From: Oscillospiraceae bacterium
Lineage (GTDB): Bacteria; Bacillota; Clostridia; Oscillospirales; Oscillospiraceae
Length of the DNA stretch: 58,806 bases
Direction: 5' to 3'
Assembly: GCA_021203045.1 (NCBI GenBank)
Contig: JAJQBY010000049.1
Coordinates: 1 to 58,806, forward strand
This document shows positions 42,282 to 51,506 of this stretch, one piece after another. How positions within the stretch are numbered: position 1 is the first letter of the stretch; each line of letters begins with the position of its first letter. The position numbers and the translations under genes were made by a program. The notes beneath the pieces are model-generated. The model was not told the DNA's origin. It saw only the letters and a list, made by a program, of their open reading frames with translations, and searched no databases.

Positions 42282-43160
42282 ATGAATTCCTTTCTGACTG
42301 AACTGGCTGATAGCGCTAAATACATACTGTCTGTGCAGTGGTACGATGTGGTGGATATCCTGCTGGTGGCTGCGGCTATCTATGCGGTGATATCCTTTAT
42401 CCGGCGAACGACTGCTACCAGAGTGGCCAGAGGCATCCTTCTGCTTATCATCGCGCTGTGGCTTTCCAGCGCTTTGAATCTGACAGTCACAAACTTCATT
42501 CTTCAGCAGATGTTCAGCATCGGTATCATAGCGGTCGTGGTGCTGTTTCAGCCGGAGATACGCCGTGCGCTGGAGCGGGTCGGCTCCACATCCCTGTTCT
42601 TTCTTGGAAAGGATTGGGGCAGCCAGGCGCTGGAAAATGTCATTATGCAGACGGTCTATGCCTGCGAGGACATGTCTAAGAGCCGGACAGGGGCTTTGAT
42701 CGTTTTTGAGCGGTATAACCGTCTGGACGAGCAGCTCTCCTCCGGCACGGCGCTTGATGCCGTTGTGTCCACAGAGCTGTTGAAGAATATCTTTTTCGAT
42801 AAGTCGCCCCTTCATGACGGAGCGGTTATTGTGAAAGAGGGACGCATCGCAGCGGCAGGCTGTATGCTGCCCCTGTCAAAGAACGCCAATCTGAGCCGTG
42901 ATCTGGGCATGAGGCACCGGGCGGGCATCGGTATGAGCGAGCACTCTGACGCGGTGGTCGTTATCGTTTCAGAGGAGACCGGCGGTATCAGCGTGGCAGT
43001 GGATGGCCTTTTGAAACGGCATTTATCCCCGGATACCTTTGAAATGCTGCTGCGGCGGGAGCTTCTGCCGGCAGATGAGCCCAATGAGCGCGTTACACTG
43101 AAGGACAGGCTAAGACGTAAAATGGAGAAAAAACATGGGGAAAACGAAGGAGACGAATAA
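42282..43160 (+). CDS. cdaA: Diadenylate cyclase (c-di-AMP synthase)
   Basis: Makes cyclic di-AMP from two ATP; c-di-AMP controls potassium and osmolyte balance and cell-wall state. 292 residues: three N-terminal membrane helices (VVDILLVAAAIYAVISFI, GILLLIIALWLSSAL, IGIIAVVVLF), then the DisA_N catalytic domain with PLHDGAVIV (DGA motif) and GMRHRAGIGMSEHSDA (RHR motif), which bind ATP and metal. A charged tail ends it. It overlaps cdaR by 26 bases. The third gene of the classic set, glmM, does not follow. Confidence 0.96.
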   Translation: MNSFLTELADSAKYILSVQWYDVVDILLVAAAIYAVISFIRRTTATRVARGILLLIIALWLSSALNLTVTNFILQQMFSIGIIAVVVLFQPEIRRALERVGSTSLFFLGKDWGSQALENVIMQTVYACEDMSKSRTGALIVFERYNRLDEQLSSGTALDAVVSTELLKNIFFDKSPLHDGAVIVKEGRIAAAGCMLPLSKNANLSRDLGMRHRAGIGMSEHSDAVVVIVSEETGGISVAVDGLLKRHLSPDTFEMLLRRELLPADEPNERVTLKDRLRRKMEKKHGENEGDE

Positions 43161-44415
43161 AAAACGCGGCGGCCTGCGGAACAGCAATGCCTTTTGGATC
43201 GTTGTCTCCCTGGTCATTGCCGTGATCGTTTGGGTATACTATACCTCTAACTACAGCTCGGCGATCACCCGCACCTTCTATGGCGTGGAGGTCACCTACT
43301 CCGGAGAGGATACCATGCGGGATTCCCTGAGCCTTATCATCTCAGAGGAAGAAAATACCACTGTGACCGTTACCCTGAGCGGCAGCCGCCGGGAGCTTGG
43401 CAAGCTGACAAGCTCTGACCTGAAGGCTGTAGTCAATCTTTCCAGCGTCACCAGGGCCGGTTACCGCACTATGGCCTATACGTTGTCTTATCCCAGCTCT
43501 GTCAACAGCTCCAACATCGAGGTTGTTTCTCAGTCGCCGCAGACGGTGGGACTTCAGATCAGCAAGCTCGCCACAAAGGTGGTGGAGTTCACAGGCTCCT
43601 TTGTTGGGACGGTGGCAGATGGCTACGCCATCGACTCTGATCTTATGACATTTGACCCCAGCTATGTGACCGTCATCGGGCCGGAGGAGGAGCTGGAGCA
43701 GATCGCAGCTGCCCAGGTGATAGTGGATAGAGACGATGTAAGCACCACTTTTTCTGTCGCGGCAAACTACACGTTTGTGAATTCTGACGGTGAGGCTCTG
43801 TCATTTGATGATCTAACTGTGGATACGGAATCTGTGACGGTGTCCGTACCGGTCAGCATGGTCAAGACAGTGGTCCTGTACGTGTCCCTAGTAGACGGAG
43901 GCGGCGCTACCAGTGATAATGTGATAAAGACCATCACCCCCACTACCATCACATTGGCGGGAGATACAGCCACGCTGGAGAGTATCAACACCATCACCCT
44001 TGCCACTATTGATTTGTCGGACTTCCTTTCCTTCCCCACGACGGAGTATACCATTGTCCTGCCGGATGGAGTGGAGTGCATTTCGGGAGAGACGACTGCC
44101 ACGGTGAGTCTTGAGTTTACCGGACTGGAAAGCGCCGTATTCTCCGTGACGAATCTGAGCTATATCAACCTGCCGGAAGGCTATACGGCCAGCATTCTGA
44201 CAGCAAACCTGGTCGTTACTATCCGGGCCTCCTCGGATACGCTCAGCCAGATATCGGCAAACAATATTCGGGCGGTGGCGGATCTGACGGATGTGACCAC
44301 CACATCCCGTGTGCCGGTGACGATCTACGTGGACGGCTTTGACGATGCCGGCGCCGTAGGCGATTACATAATCTACATCCAGATAGCGGAAGAAGAGGTG
44401 GACGACCAGTCATGA
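43135..44415 (+). CDS. cdaR: CdaR, YbbR-domain regulator of the diadenylate cyclase
   Basis: A 426-residue membrane protein with one N-terminal helix (WIVVSLVIAVIVWVYYTS, residues about 20-37) and a long extracytoplasmic part of about four YbbR domains. Each is around 85-90 residues, with beta patterns such as VEVTYSGEDTM, TVTLSGSRRELGKL and KVVEFTGSFVGTVADGY. CdaR binds CdaA and tunes c-di-AMP synthesis; the YbbR part may sense the envelope. SD GGAG lies inside cdaA. The stop overlaps the RseC-like start by 4 bases. Confidence 0.92.
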   Translation: MGKTKETNKKRGGLRNSNAFWIVVSLVIAVIVWVYYTSNYSSAITRTFYGVEVTYSGEDTMRDSLSLIISEEENTTVTVTLSGSRRELGKLTSSDLKAVVNLSSVTRAGYRTMAYTLSYPSSVNSSNIEVVSQSPQTVGLQISKLATKVVEFTGSFVGTVADGYAIDSDLMTFDPSYVTVIGPEEELEQIAAAQVIVDRDDVSTTFSVAANYTFVNSDGEALSFDDLTVDTESVTVSVPVSMVKTVVLYVSLVDGGGATSDNVIKTITPTTITLAGDTATLESINTITLATIDLSDFLSFPTTEYTIVLPDGVECISGETTATVSLEFTGLESAVFSVTNLSYINLPEGYTASILTANLVVTIRASSDTLSQISANNIRAVADLTDVTTTSRVPVTIYVDGFDDAGAVGDYIIYIQIAEEEVDDQS

Positions 44416-44813
44416 CACAAAACGGAGTGGTGACCAAGCTATTGGAACGAGGCCAGGCGGAGGTGGCCGTAGAGCGCGGGACCGCCTGCGGCGGCCACTG
44501 CGGAAGCTGCGAGGCATGTATATATGCCGACCGCCTGCTTATTCCGGCGGATAACCTTGTTTACGCAAAGCCCGGTGACCGTGTGGTGCTGGAGAGCAGT
44601 ACCGGCGGTATTATGGGTGCGGCCGCGCTGATATATCTTATGCCGCTGGTGTTCTTCTTTGCGGGATACGCTGTTGGTGCGGTGTCCGGCCTGCCCCAGG
44701 GGGGATGTGTGGCAGCCAGTGTGGCGGGACTGCTTATTGGAGGCGGTCTGGCCGTTATCCTTGGCCGCCGCCGGAAGCAGATCACCTTCCGCATCACCGG
44801 CTACTGCCGCTGA
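44412..44813 (+). CDS. SoxR-reducing/RseC-MucC family membrane protein
   Basis: A 133-residue protein of the RseC/MucC family. The N-terminal soluble part contains CGGHCGSCEAC, a cysteine cluster that may bind a 4Fe-4S cluster. Two membrane helices follow (ALIYLMPLVFFFAGYAVGAV and CVAASVAGLLIGGGLAVIL). In other bacteria relatives are linked with Rnf-like electron transport or with reduction of SoxR, or act on sigma-E. It starts in the cdaR stop (ATGA). Its placement with c-di-AMP genes is odd and its job here is unknown. Confidence 0.85.
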   Translation: MTQNGVVTKLLERGQAEVAVERGTACGGHCGSCEACIYADRLLIPADNLVYAKPGDRVVLESSTGGIMGAAALIYLMPLVFFFAGYAVGAVSGLPQGGCVAASVAGLLIGGGLAVILGRRRKQITFRITGYCR

Positions 44814-45688
44814 TGTACGGCTATGTCCGCCCGGAAAAGGGCGAGCTGAAGATCAGGGAATATCAGCGCTATCGCGGCGTATACTGTGGCCTGTGTCATG
44901 ACCTGCGCCGTCGGTATGGGCCGTTCTGTCGGCTGCTTGTAAACTACGATTTCACCTTTCTCGCTATGCTGCTTGCAGGCGAAGGAGAGGAAAACACCTG
45001 TGATAAGCGCTGTCCAGTGCATCCCGCGCGGAAATATCCGTGTCTCGGCGCTTGTATGGGGCTGGATACGGCGGCGGATGAGACCGTCATTCTGGCCTGG
45101 TGGAAGTTGCGGGACGGCGCGCGGGATGAGAGCCTTTTAAAAAGTCTCTTATACCGCATTGCCTGCCTTATTCTGCGGCGGGCTTATAAAAAGGCGACGG
45201 ACCGGCAGCCCGGTTTTGCATCGGTCGTTGAGACGCAGCTTCTTCGCCTCAACAGACTGGAGGATGCCAAAAGCTCCAGCCTGGACGAGACGGCGGACGC
45301 CTTTGCCTGTATTCTCCGGGCAGCCGGAGAAGGGGCAGGAGGAGACCGGTCGCGGATATTGGGGGAGCTCCTATATCACCTTGGCCGTATCATATATATT
45401 TTGGATGCGGTGGACGATCTGGCCCGGGATGAGAGGTCCGGAGATTATAACCCCCTTCGCTATCGCTTTAATTTGGAGGAAGGGAAGCTGTCGCAGCCGG
45501 ATGAAGCGGCCCTGCGTCTGACGCTCCAACACTCCCACAACAGCATATCCGCCGCGTGGGCGCTTTTGGAGCCGTCGCCCTATTCAGAGATCATTTCCAA
45601 TGTTATATATCTGGGGCTGCCTACTGTCACGCAGGCGATTTTTGCCGGTACATGGCATGCCCACAAAAGAGAACGGAGCAAGATATGA
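44813..45688 (+). CDS. DUF5685 family protein
   Basis: A 291-residue soluble protein of a family found mainly in Clostridia and of unknown function. The N-terminus [18 protein letters not shown] is typical, followed by [13 protein letters not shown] and [19 protein letters not shown], a set of cysteines likely to bind metal. The C-terminal half is helical, with [20 protein letters not shown], a DD-rich pattern that recalls prenyl-synthase-like folds but only loosely. ATG 44813 shares its A with the RseC-like stop codon, and the end overlaps the J-domain gene by four bases. Conserved coupling suggests it acts with the J-domain protein. Confidence 0.82.
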   Translation: MYGYVRPEKGELKIREYQRYRGVYCGLCHDLRRRYGPFCRLLVNYDFTFLAMLLAGEGEENTCDKRCPVHPARKYPCLGACMGLDTAADETVILAWWKLRDGARDESLLKSLLYRIACLILRRAYKKATDRQPGFASVVETQLLRLNRLEDAKSSSLDETADAFACILRAAGEGAGGDRSRILGELLYHLGRIIYILDAVDDLARDERSGDYNPLRYRFNLEEGKLSQPDEAALRLTLQHSHNSISAAWALLEPSPYSEIISNVIYLGLPTVTQAIFAGTWHAHKRERSKI

Positions 45689-46335
45689 ACGATCCTTACA
45701 GTGTATTGGGCGTTTCTCCCAACGCCAGCGACGAGGAGGTCAAAAAGGCCTATCGGGATCTGGCGCGAAAGTATCACCCTGACAACTATCACGACAACCC
45801 CCTGGCTGATCTGGCATCAGAGAAGATGAAGGAGATCAACGAGGCCTATGATGAGATCACGAGAAGTCGTGAACAGGGCAATAGCGGAAGCGCTTATGGC
45901 GGCAGCAGCGCTTATCAGCAGCGTCAGAGCTATACCGGCTATCAGCAGCAGCGCTCCTATACGGGCGGGAACGCCTCATATGCCCAGATACGCGTCCTGA
46001 TCAACGCCAACAACCTGGCACAGGCGGAGAACATGCTGAATAATATGTCTGTCCATGACGCAGAGTGGAACTATCTGATGGGCAGTGTCTGCTGGCGTAA
46101 GGGGTGGATGGATGATGCTTCCCGTTATTTCCGCACGGCCTCTAACATGGAGCCTATGAACCAGGAATACCGCCAGGCGGTGCAGTATATGAACCAGGGA
46201 GGACAGGCATATCGCCCTGCCGGAGCCAATATGAATATGACCAACGCGGACACGGCCTGCAACATCTGCGGCAATCTTCTCTGCATGGACTGCTGCTGTG
46301 AGATGATGGGCGGGGACCTTATCCCCTGCTGCTGA
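45685..46335 (+). CDS. J-domain protein with TPR-like part and cysteine-rich tail
   Basis: A 216-residue co-chaperone-like protein. Residues 1-65 are a J domain: [22 protein letters not shown], then HPD in [11 protein letters not shown], the motif that stimulates DnaK ATPase. A Gly/Ser/Tyr/Gln linker follows (65-100), then a helical repeat like TPR ([36 protein letters not shown]). The tail [19 protein letters not shown]...CC holds nine cysteines and could bind metal or be lipidated or membrane-attached. It overlaps the DUF5685 gene by four bases. It is not a full DnaJ: the zinc-finger and peptide-binding domains are missing. Confidence 0.88.
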   Translation: MNDPYSVLGVSPNASDEEVKKAYRDLARKYHPDNYHDNPLADLASEKMKEINEAYDEITRSREQGNSGSAYGGSSAYQQRQSYTGYQQQRSYTGGNASYAQIRVLINANNLAQAENMLNNMSVHDAEWNYLMGSVCWRKGWMDDASRYFRTASNMEPMNQEYRQAVQYMNQGGQAYRPAGANMNMTNADTACNICGNLLCMDCCCEMMGGDLIPCC

Positions 46336-46350
46336 TAGGGAGGCGTCCCG

Positions 46351-46839
46351 ATGAAAGCGTCCACGAAGCGACTGGCAAGGCTGGCGCTGATAACAGCGCT
46401 GGGAGTAGTGTTTTTGGTCCTGGCCTCGGTGCTGCCCACCGGGCGGTTGGCTTTGCTGGCCGTTGCCAGCTTCGCCGTCTGCGTAGCCCGTATGCTTTAC
46501 GGGTTTGGATGGGGCATTGGGGTCTTTGCTGTGACGGCCGGACTGGGATTTCTGCTGTATCCAGGCGCAGCAGTCATCTCCTATGCTGCATTTTTTGGCT
46601 ATTACCCGCTGGTGAAAAGCCTGCTTGAACGATTCCACAGCCGTGTGGCGGAATGGGCGCTGAAGCTGGGGCTGTATACCATTGTCTTTGCCCTATACTG
46701 GACTTTGCTTTCCGTGGGCGGAACATTCCCATGGTACGCGCTCTATCTTTTGGGAGCGGTAGCGTTTGCGGTATATGACTGGTGCCTGTCCATGATGGTT
46801 CGTATCTATATAGAGAAAATTGCGAGGTATGTGAAATGA
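46351..46839 (+). CDS. Hypothetical polytopic membrane protein
   Basis: A 162-residue membrane protein with four to five helices (LALITALGVVFLVLASVLP, LLAVASFAVCVARMLYGF, GIGVFAVTAGLGFLLYPGAAVI, LGLYTIVFALYWTLLSVG, LYLLGAVAFAVYDWCL). The shape resembles small substrate-binding membrane units and other integral proteins near yicC in Clostridia; I cannot name the family. GGGAGG lies seven bases before the ATG. Its stop overlaps the yicC start by four bases (ATGA). Confidence 0.75.
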   Translation: MKASTKRLARLALITALGVVFLVLASVLPTGRLALLAVASFAVCVARMLYGFGWGIGVFAVTAGLGFLLYPGAAVISYAAFFGYYPLVKSLLERFHSRVAEWALKLGLYTIVFALYWTLLSVGGTFPWYALYLLGAVAFAVYDWCLSMMVRIYIEKIARYVK

Positions 46840-47714
46840 TTGAGAGTATGACCGGCTATGGCGGCGCGAAGGGGGAGATCGATTCCATTGCCGTCAGCGC
46901 CGAGCTGAAAAGTGTGAACAATCGATATCTGGATGTCTCTGTCCGGCTGCCGAAAAGCTGCCTCTTTGCAGAGGAGGCCGTTCGTGCGGCTGTTGGCGAG
47001 CATATCAGCAGGGGTAAGGTCGATGTTTTCATCTCTGTGGACACCTCCGCTGCCCAGGAAGTGTCCGTCCAGGTAAATCAGCCCCTGGCGGCGGCTTATG
47101 TGAAGGCTGTGGAGGGACTGGCTGAGCAATATGGCCTGCCGGCAGACCTTTCTGCTTTGAGCCTGAGCCGCTTCCCTGAGGTGCTGACAGCAGATAAATC
47201 CGATACAGATCAGGACAGCGTTTCCAAGGCTATCGTGTCGGTCCTGTCTCAGGCGCTGGAAGGCTTCGACGCCATGCGTGCCCGTGAAGGAGCGAAGCTG
47301 TATGAGGATCTGACCCAAAAGCTTGACCGGCTGGAGAATATGGTGACCGCTGTGGAAAAACGCAGCCCGGAGACTGTAACCGAATACAGGGAAAAGCTGT
47401 TGGCTCGTATGCAGGAGGTTCTGGCAGATGCTGCGGTGGATGAGACCCGCATATTACAGGAGGCCGCCATCTATGCTGACAAGGTCGCTGTGGATGAGGA
47501 GACCGTCCGCCTGCGCAGCCATATCGCCCAATTCCGCCTGCTTTTGGAGGGCGGCTCTCCCGTGGGCCGTAAGCTGGACTTTTTGATTCAGGAGATGAAT
47601 CGGGAGGTAAACACCACCGGCTCCAAATGTGTGGACAGCGCTATCGCCAAGACCGTCATAGACATGAAGGCGGAGCTTGAGAAAATGCGTGAGCAGATCC
47701 AGAATATTGAATAA
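46836..47714 (+). CDS. YicC/YloC family endoribonuclease
   Basis: A 292-residue protein of the YicC family, recently shown in E. coli and Bacillus to be an endoribonuclease involved in RNA turnover. The N-terminal MIESMTGYG is diagnostic, followed by ELKSVNNRYLDVSVRLPK. The C-terminal DUF1732 part has DETRILQEAAIYADKVAVDEETVRLRSHI (in parts) and GRKLDFLIQEMNREVNTTGSK, which carry the proposed active-site acids. It heads the conserved remA-gmk-rpoZ run and starts in the stop codon of the previous gene. Confidence 0.94.
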   Translation: MIESMTGYGGAKGEIDSIAVSAELKSVNNRYLDVSVRLPKSCLFAEEAVRAAVGEHISRGKVDVFISVDTSAAQEVSVQVNQPLAAAYVKAVEGLAEQYGLPADLSALSLSRFPEVLTADKSDTDQDSVSKAIVSVLSQALEGFDAMRAREGAKLYEDLTQKLDRLENMVTAVEKRSPETVTEYREKLLARMQEVLADAAVDETRILQEAAIYADKVAVDEETVRLRSHIAQFRLLLEGGSPVGRKLDFLIQEMNREVNTTGSKCVDSAIAKTVIDMKAELEKMREQIQNIE

Positions 47715-47726
47715 GGAGGCCGGGTG

Positions 47727-47990
47727 ATGAAGCTCATCAGCATTGGTTTTGGCAATTTTGTTGCCCCGGAGCGCATCATTGCGGCAGTAGACCCGGAGTC
47801 GAACCCTATCAAACGGGTGGTGGCTCAGGCCAGAGAGAACGGCAGGCTTATTGACGCCACCTTCGGGCGCAAGACAAAAACAGTTCTTGTAATGGACAGC
47901 GATCATGTGATACTCTGTCCACTGGAGTCGGAGGAGGTATCCCGGCGGGCGGCTGAAGGAACAGGAGGCGAAGGGAATGAAGCAAAATAA
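47727..47990 (+). CDS. remA: RemA-like extracellular-matrix regulator (DUF370)
   Basis: An 87-residue DNA-binding protein of the RemA/YlzA family. In Bacillus it activates biofilm matrix genes and osmoprotection genes as a ring-shaped oligomer. The signature MKLISIGFGNFVAPERIIAAVDP (in parts) and GRLIDATFGRKTKTVLVMDS are present. ATG 47727 is chosen because GGAGG lies seven bases upstream; a GTG one codon earlier would be too close to the SD. Position before gmk is the standard one. It overlaps gmk by 14 bases. Confidence 0.94.
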   Translation: MKLISIGFGNFVAPERIIAAVDPESNPIKRVVAQARENGRLIDATFGRKTKTVLVMDSDHVILCPLESEEVSRRAAEGTGGEGNEAK

Positions 47991-48591
47991 AGGCATTCTG
48001 GTCATCCTCTCCGGGCCGTCCGGAGCAGGAAAAAGTACGGTTATATCCGGCCTGACGGCTAAGCGTGGAGATATACGCTTTTCTGTTTCTGCCACCACGA
48101 GAGAGCCTCGACCCGGGGAGAAGGATGGCCGGGAATATTTTTTTAAAACCAGAGAGGAATTTTTTGCCATGATCGGGCAGGATGCTTTTCTGGAGCATGC
48201 GGAATATGTGGGCAACTGCTACGGCACGCCTGCCGCGCCGGTGGAGGAAAATCTGGCCGCCGGGTATAACGTTCTGCTTGACATAGAGGTCCAGGGAGCC
48301 GCCCAGGTAATGGCCCACAGGCCGGATGCGGTCAGTATTTTCCTTTGTCCGCCCAGCCTGGAAGAACTGGAAAACCGTCTCCACAAACGGGGAACGGATC
48401 CGGAGGAGCGTATCCAGGCCCGGATCGCCGCCGCCAGGGAGGAATACTCCCAGCTTCATAACTATGCTTACATCGTCGTGAACGACGATGCAGATACAGC
48501 CGTCCGCGAATTGGACGCGATCATCACCGCCGAGCTTTGCCGGGGTGAGAGAAGACTGAAAAATATTTTTGAAGGAGAGAACCTATTATGA
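47977..48591 (+). CDS. gmk: Guanylate kinase
   Basis: Phosphorylates GMP to GDP with ATP in purine nucleotide supply. 204 residues. P-loop LSGPSGAGKST at residues 8-18, GMP-binding VSATTREPRPGEKDGREYFF (in parts), LDIEVQGAAQVM, and the lid region RLHKRGTDPEE (in parts). It is placed between remA and rpoZ, as in most Firmicutes, with a 14-base overlap upstream and a 4-base overlap with rpoZ. Confidence 0.97.
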   Translation: MKQNKGILVILSGPSGAGKSTVISGLTAKRGDIRFSVSATTREPRPGEKDGREYFFKTREEFFAMIGQDAFLEHAEYVGNCYGTPAAPVEENLAAGYNVLLDIEVQGAAQVMAHRPDAVSIFLCPPSLEELENRLHKRGTDPEERIQARIAAAREEYSQLHNYAYIVVNDDADTAVRELDAIITAELCRGERRLKNIFEGENLL

Positions 48592-48932
48592 TGCTGTATC
48601 CACCAATGGCTGAGCTGATCGATAAGGTCGGCAGCAGCTATGCCCTGATAAACCTGGTCGCCAAACGGGCGAGGGAAATATCCGCTGAGGCGGAGGAGCA
48701 GGGCATACCCCTGACGAAAAAGCCGGTCTCTGCCGCTATCGATGAGGTCTATACCGGCAAGCTGACCGTCCACACGGATACCGGCGCTGCGGCGGAGGAT
48801 CATCGGGATCACCAGCTGGAGCAGGATCTGGAGGAATATGTGGCGACCCTTCCCTCTGAGCCTGTTGGGGATGAGACGCTGGCCGGAACTGTGCCGGAAA
48901 TCGTATTGACAGACGAGGATATGCAGGGATGA
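48588..48932 (+). CDS. rpoZ: RNA polymerase omega subunit
   Basis: A 114-residue omega subunit that helps assemble RNA polymerase through beta-prime. The core is SYALINLVAKRAREISAEAEEQG (in parts), followed by KPVSAAIDEVYTGKL, both typical. The C-terminal 50 residues are acidic and longer than in the Bacillus protein. AAGGAGAG precedes the ATG; the first two codons are both ATG. It directly follows gmk, and priA comes 40 bases later. A coaBC gene often lies between rpoZ and priA in Clostridia but is missing here. Confidence 0.92.
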   Translation: MMLYPPMAELIDKVGSSYALINLVAKRAREISAEAEEQGIPLTKKPVSAAIDEVYTGKLTVHTDTGAAAEDHRDHQLEQDLEEYVATLPSEPVGDETLAGTVPEIVLTDEDMQG

Positions 48933-48972
48933 ATACAGGGAAAGCCCCTGCTTATCCCGGAAAGGAACTGCC

Positions 48973-51426
48973 TTGAAGCAGGAGCAGACAGCTCGCATTG
49001 CCGTAGCCGGTGTGACCTATTGGGTAGATCGGCCTTATACCTACGCTGTGCCTGAGCACCTGGCCGAAGCTGTCCGGCCCGGAGTCCGTGTGGCTGTGCC
49101 ATTTGGGGGCAGCCGCCCCCGGGAGGGTGTGGTGCTGGCTTTGGGTGGCAAAACGGAAAAAAAACTGAAGTCGGTGCTGGAAGTGCTGGACCAAGAGCCG
49201 CTTCTGACAGAGGGGCAGTTAAAGCTGGCCCTGTGGATGCGGGAGCGTTTTTTCTGTACGGTCATGGACGGGGTCAAGGCCATGCTCCCGTCAGGGCTGT
49301 GGTATAGGGTCTGTCCCGTATACTGCCTAGCAGAGGGAATGGACAGGACGAAGGCCTATCAGCTGGCAGGAAAGAGTAAGGCGGAGATACTTGCCCTGGA
49401 TGCTGTGACAGGCCATGGAGGGCGATGCGAGCTGGCGGACATCGAAGCCGTTTTCGGCGCGAAGAATCCCGGTCCGGCTCTTGCCAGTCTTGTAAAAAAG
49501 GGCGTTCTGTCCACCGGAGCGGAAGCCGTGCGCCGGGGGGGAGACAAGACCATCCAGCGGGCCGCGCTGGCTGTTTCTCCGGAGGAAGCGCTGGCATATG
49601 CAGAAAAGAATCAGAGAGCCGTACGGCAGGCATCCGTTTTGCGGGTGCTTGCCCAATTCGGCAAGGTGTCGGTGGCTGATCTGTGCTATTTTACGGGCAC
49701 GGGAAGGGACACAGTCAAGCGCTTGGCAGAAAAGGGTCTTGTCACGTTGTCCAGAGAGACAGTATACCGCCGCCCGGATTACGGCCGGGAGGAGCGAAAA
49801 CCCCTTCCTGTGCTGAACGCAGAACAGCAGGCGGCCTTTGACGGTTTGCTGAAGCTTATGGATACGGGCAAGCCCCAGGCTTCCCTTCTTTTCGGCGTGA
49901 CCGGCAGTGGAAAAACCACCGTATATATCCACCTTATTCACGAGGCTTTAGGCCGGGGCCGCTCGGCCATATTTCTTGTGCCGGAGATCGCCCTGACGCC
50001 ACAGATGATACAGACCTTTTCTGCCCACTTTGGAAACAGCATCGCGGTGCTCCATTCATCCCTGTCCATGGGGGAGCGCTATGACGAGTGGAAGCGTATC
50101 CGTTCCGGAGACGCGCGAGTGGTCATTGGCACCCGCAGCGCTGTTTTTGCGCCGGTGACAGATTTGGGTGTTGTAATCATAGATGAGGAGCAGGAGGATA
50201 CCTACAAATCCGAGACTGCTCCGCGCTATCACGCCAGGGATGTGGCGAAGTTTCTCTGTGCACAGTCAAATGCCCTCCTGGTTCTGGGCAGCGCCACGCC
50301 CGATGTGCGCTCACGTTATTATGCGGATACGGGCCGGTATCACCTGTTTACCATGACAAAGCGATATAACGCTATGCAGCTGCCTCAGGTGAGGATAGCT
50401 GACATGAAACGGGAGATACAGCGCGGAAACGGTACCTGCCTGTCTTCTGTACTACGGGAGGAGATAGAGGAGAATCTGTCCCGTGACGAGCAGACGATCC
50501 TGTTTCTCAACCGGCGGGGCGCCAATAAGCTGGTCGCCTGCGGCGTTTGTGGATACACTTATAAATGTCCCAATTGCACCGCAAATCTGACCTATCACAG
50601 CATAGGCAATCGTCTGATGTGTCATTACTGTGATCACACGCAGCCGGTGGATGCAGCCTGTCCTAACTGCGGCGGAAAGCTTAGCTTCACCGGCATCGGT
50701 ACACAAAAGGCTGTTGAGCAGATACAGGAGGTCTTTCCGGACGTGCCAATTCTGCGGATGGATGCGGACGCTGTAGCCCCGGCTGGGAGCCACAGGGCGC
50801 TGTTCGAGCAATTCCGTGTCCAGCGCATCCCAATTCTGGTTGGAACGCAGATGGTGACGAAGGGACTGAATTTTGAAAATGTTACCCTGGTAGGCGTTCT
50901 TTCCGCAGACCAGAGCCTGTATGCCAGCCAATACCGGGCGGGGGAGCGAACATTTTCTCTCATAACCCAGGTCATAGGCCGCAGCGGCCGGTTTTCCAAG
51001 CCGGGCCGGGCGGTGATACAGACCTTTACCCCGGAAAACCAGATCATCCAGCAGGCTGCCCGGCAGGATTATGACAGCTTTTATCGGGACGAGCTGTCTC
51101 TCCGGCAGATCGCAGGAACACCGCCCTTTTCCGAGCTGTTCGTTTTGACCGCTACAGGCGAGGATGAGGATGCTGTGCTGCGCTGCTGCCGGGATATCCG
51201 GCGGGAGATCCTGCAATTGACGGCGGAGCTTGCGGACGTCAGGGTGCTTGGTCCTGCGCCTTTACCTGTTGCGAGGATGAATAAGTCCTGGCGCTACCGG
51301 GTAACGGTCAGCGGACCGGAGGGAAAACCGCTCCGTTCTGCTGTGAGCTGGGTGCTGATGAACTGCAATGATGGAAAAAAATACAGGGGAGTTTCTGTTT
51401 ATGCAGATTATGACCCACTGGAATGA
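48973..51426 (+). CDS. priA: Primosomal replication restart helicase PriA
   Basis: A 3'-5' helicase that reloads the replisome at stalled forks. 817 residues. The N-terminal DNA-binding part (ARIAVAGVTYWVDRPYTYAVPE in parts) is followed by the helicase core with GVTGSGKTT (Walker A), VIIDEEQEDTYKSE (DEEx box), GSATPDV and the zinc-binding cysteines (CGVCGYTYKCPNC, CHYCDH, CPNCGG). Motifs GTQMVTKGLNFENVTLVG and QVIGRSGR complete it. The start is TTG 48973 with AAGGA seven bases upstream; an ATG nearby in another frame stops early. Confidence 0.96.
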   Translation: MKQEQTARIAVAGVTYWVDRPYTYAVPEHLAEAVRPGVRVAVPFGGSRPREGVVLALGGKTEKKLKSVLEVLDQEPLLTEGQLKLALWMRERFFCTVMDGVKAMLPSGLWYRVCPVYCLAEGMDRTKAYQLAGKSKAEILALDAVTGHGGRCELADIEAVFGAKNPGPALASLVKKGVLSTGAEAVRRGGDKTIQRAALAVSPEEALAYAEKNQRAVRQASVLRVLAQFGKVSVADLCYFTGTGRDTVKRLAEKGLVTLSRETVYRRPDYGREERKPLPVLNAEQQAAFDGLLKLMDTGKPQASLLFGVTGSGKTTVYIHLIHEALGRGRSAIFLVPEIALTPQMIQTFSAHFGNSIAVLHSSLSMGERYDEWKRIRSGDARVVIGTRSAVFAPVTDLGVVIIDEEQEDTYKSETAPRYHARDVAKFLCAQSNALLVLGSATPDVRSRYYADTGRYHLFTMTKRYNAMQLPQVRIADMKREIQRGNGTCLSSVLREEIEENLSRDEQTILFLNRRGANKLVACGVCGYTYKCPNCTANLTYHSIGNRLMCHYCDHTQPVDAACPNCGGKLSFTGIGTQKAVEQIQEVFPDVPILRMDADAVAPAGSHRALFEQFRVQRIPILVGTQMVTKGLNFENVTLVGVLSADQSLYASQYRAGERTFSLITQVIGRSGRFSKPGRAVIQTFTPENQIIQQAARQDYDSFYRDELSLRQIAGTPPFSELFVLTATGEDEDAVLRCCRDIRREILQLTAELADVRVLGPAPLPVARMNKSWRYRVTVSGPEGKPLRSAVSWVLMNCNDGKKYRGVSVYADYDPLE

Positions 51427-51506
51427 TATAAAATCTCAAATAATTGGATATATAAAAATATCCATTTTTAATGCAAAAAGAGACAGGAAGAAAGGAATGA
51501 GAAGCT

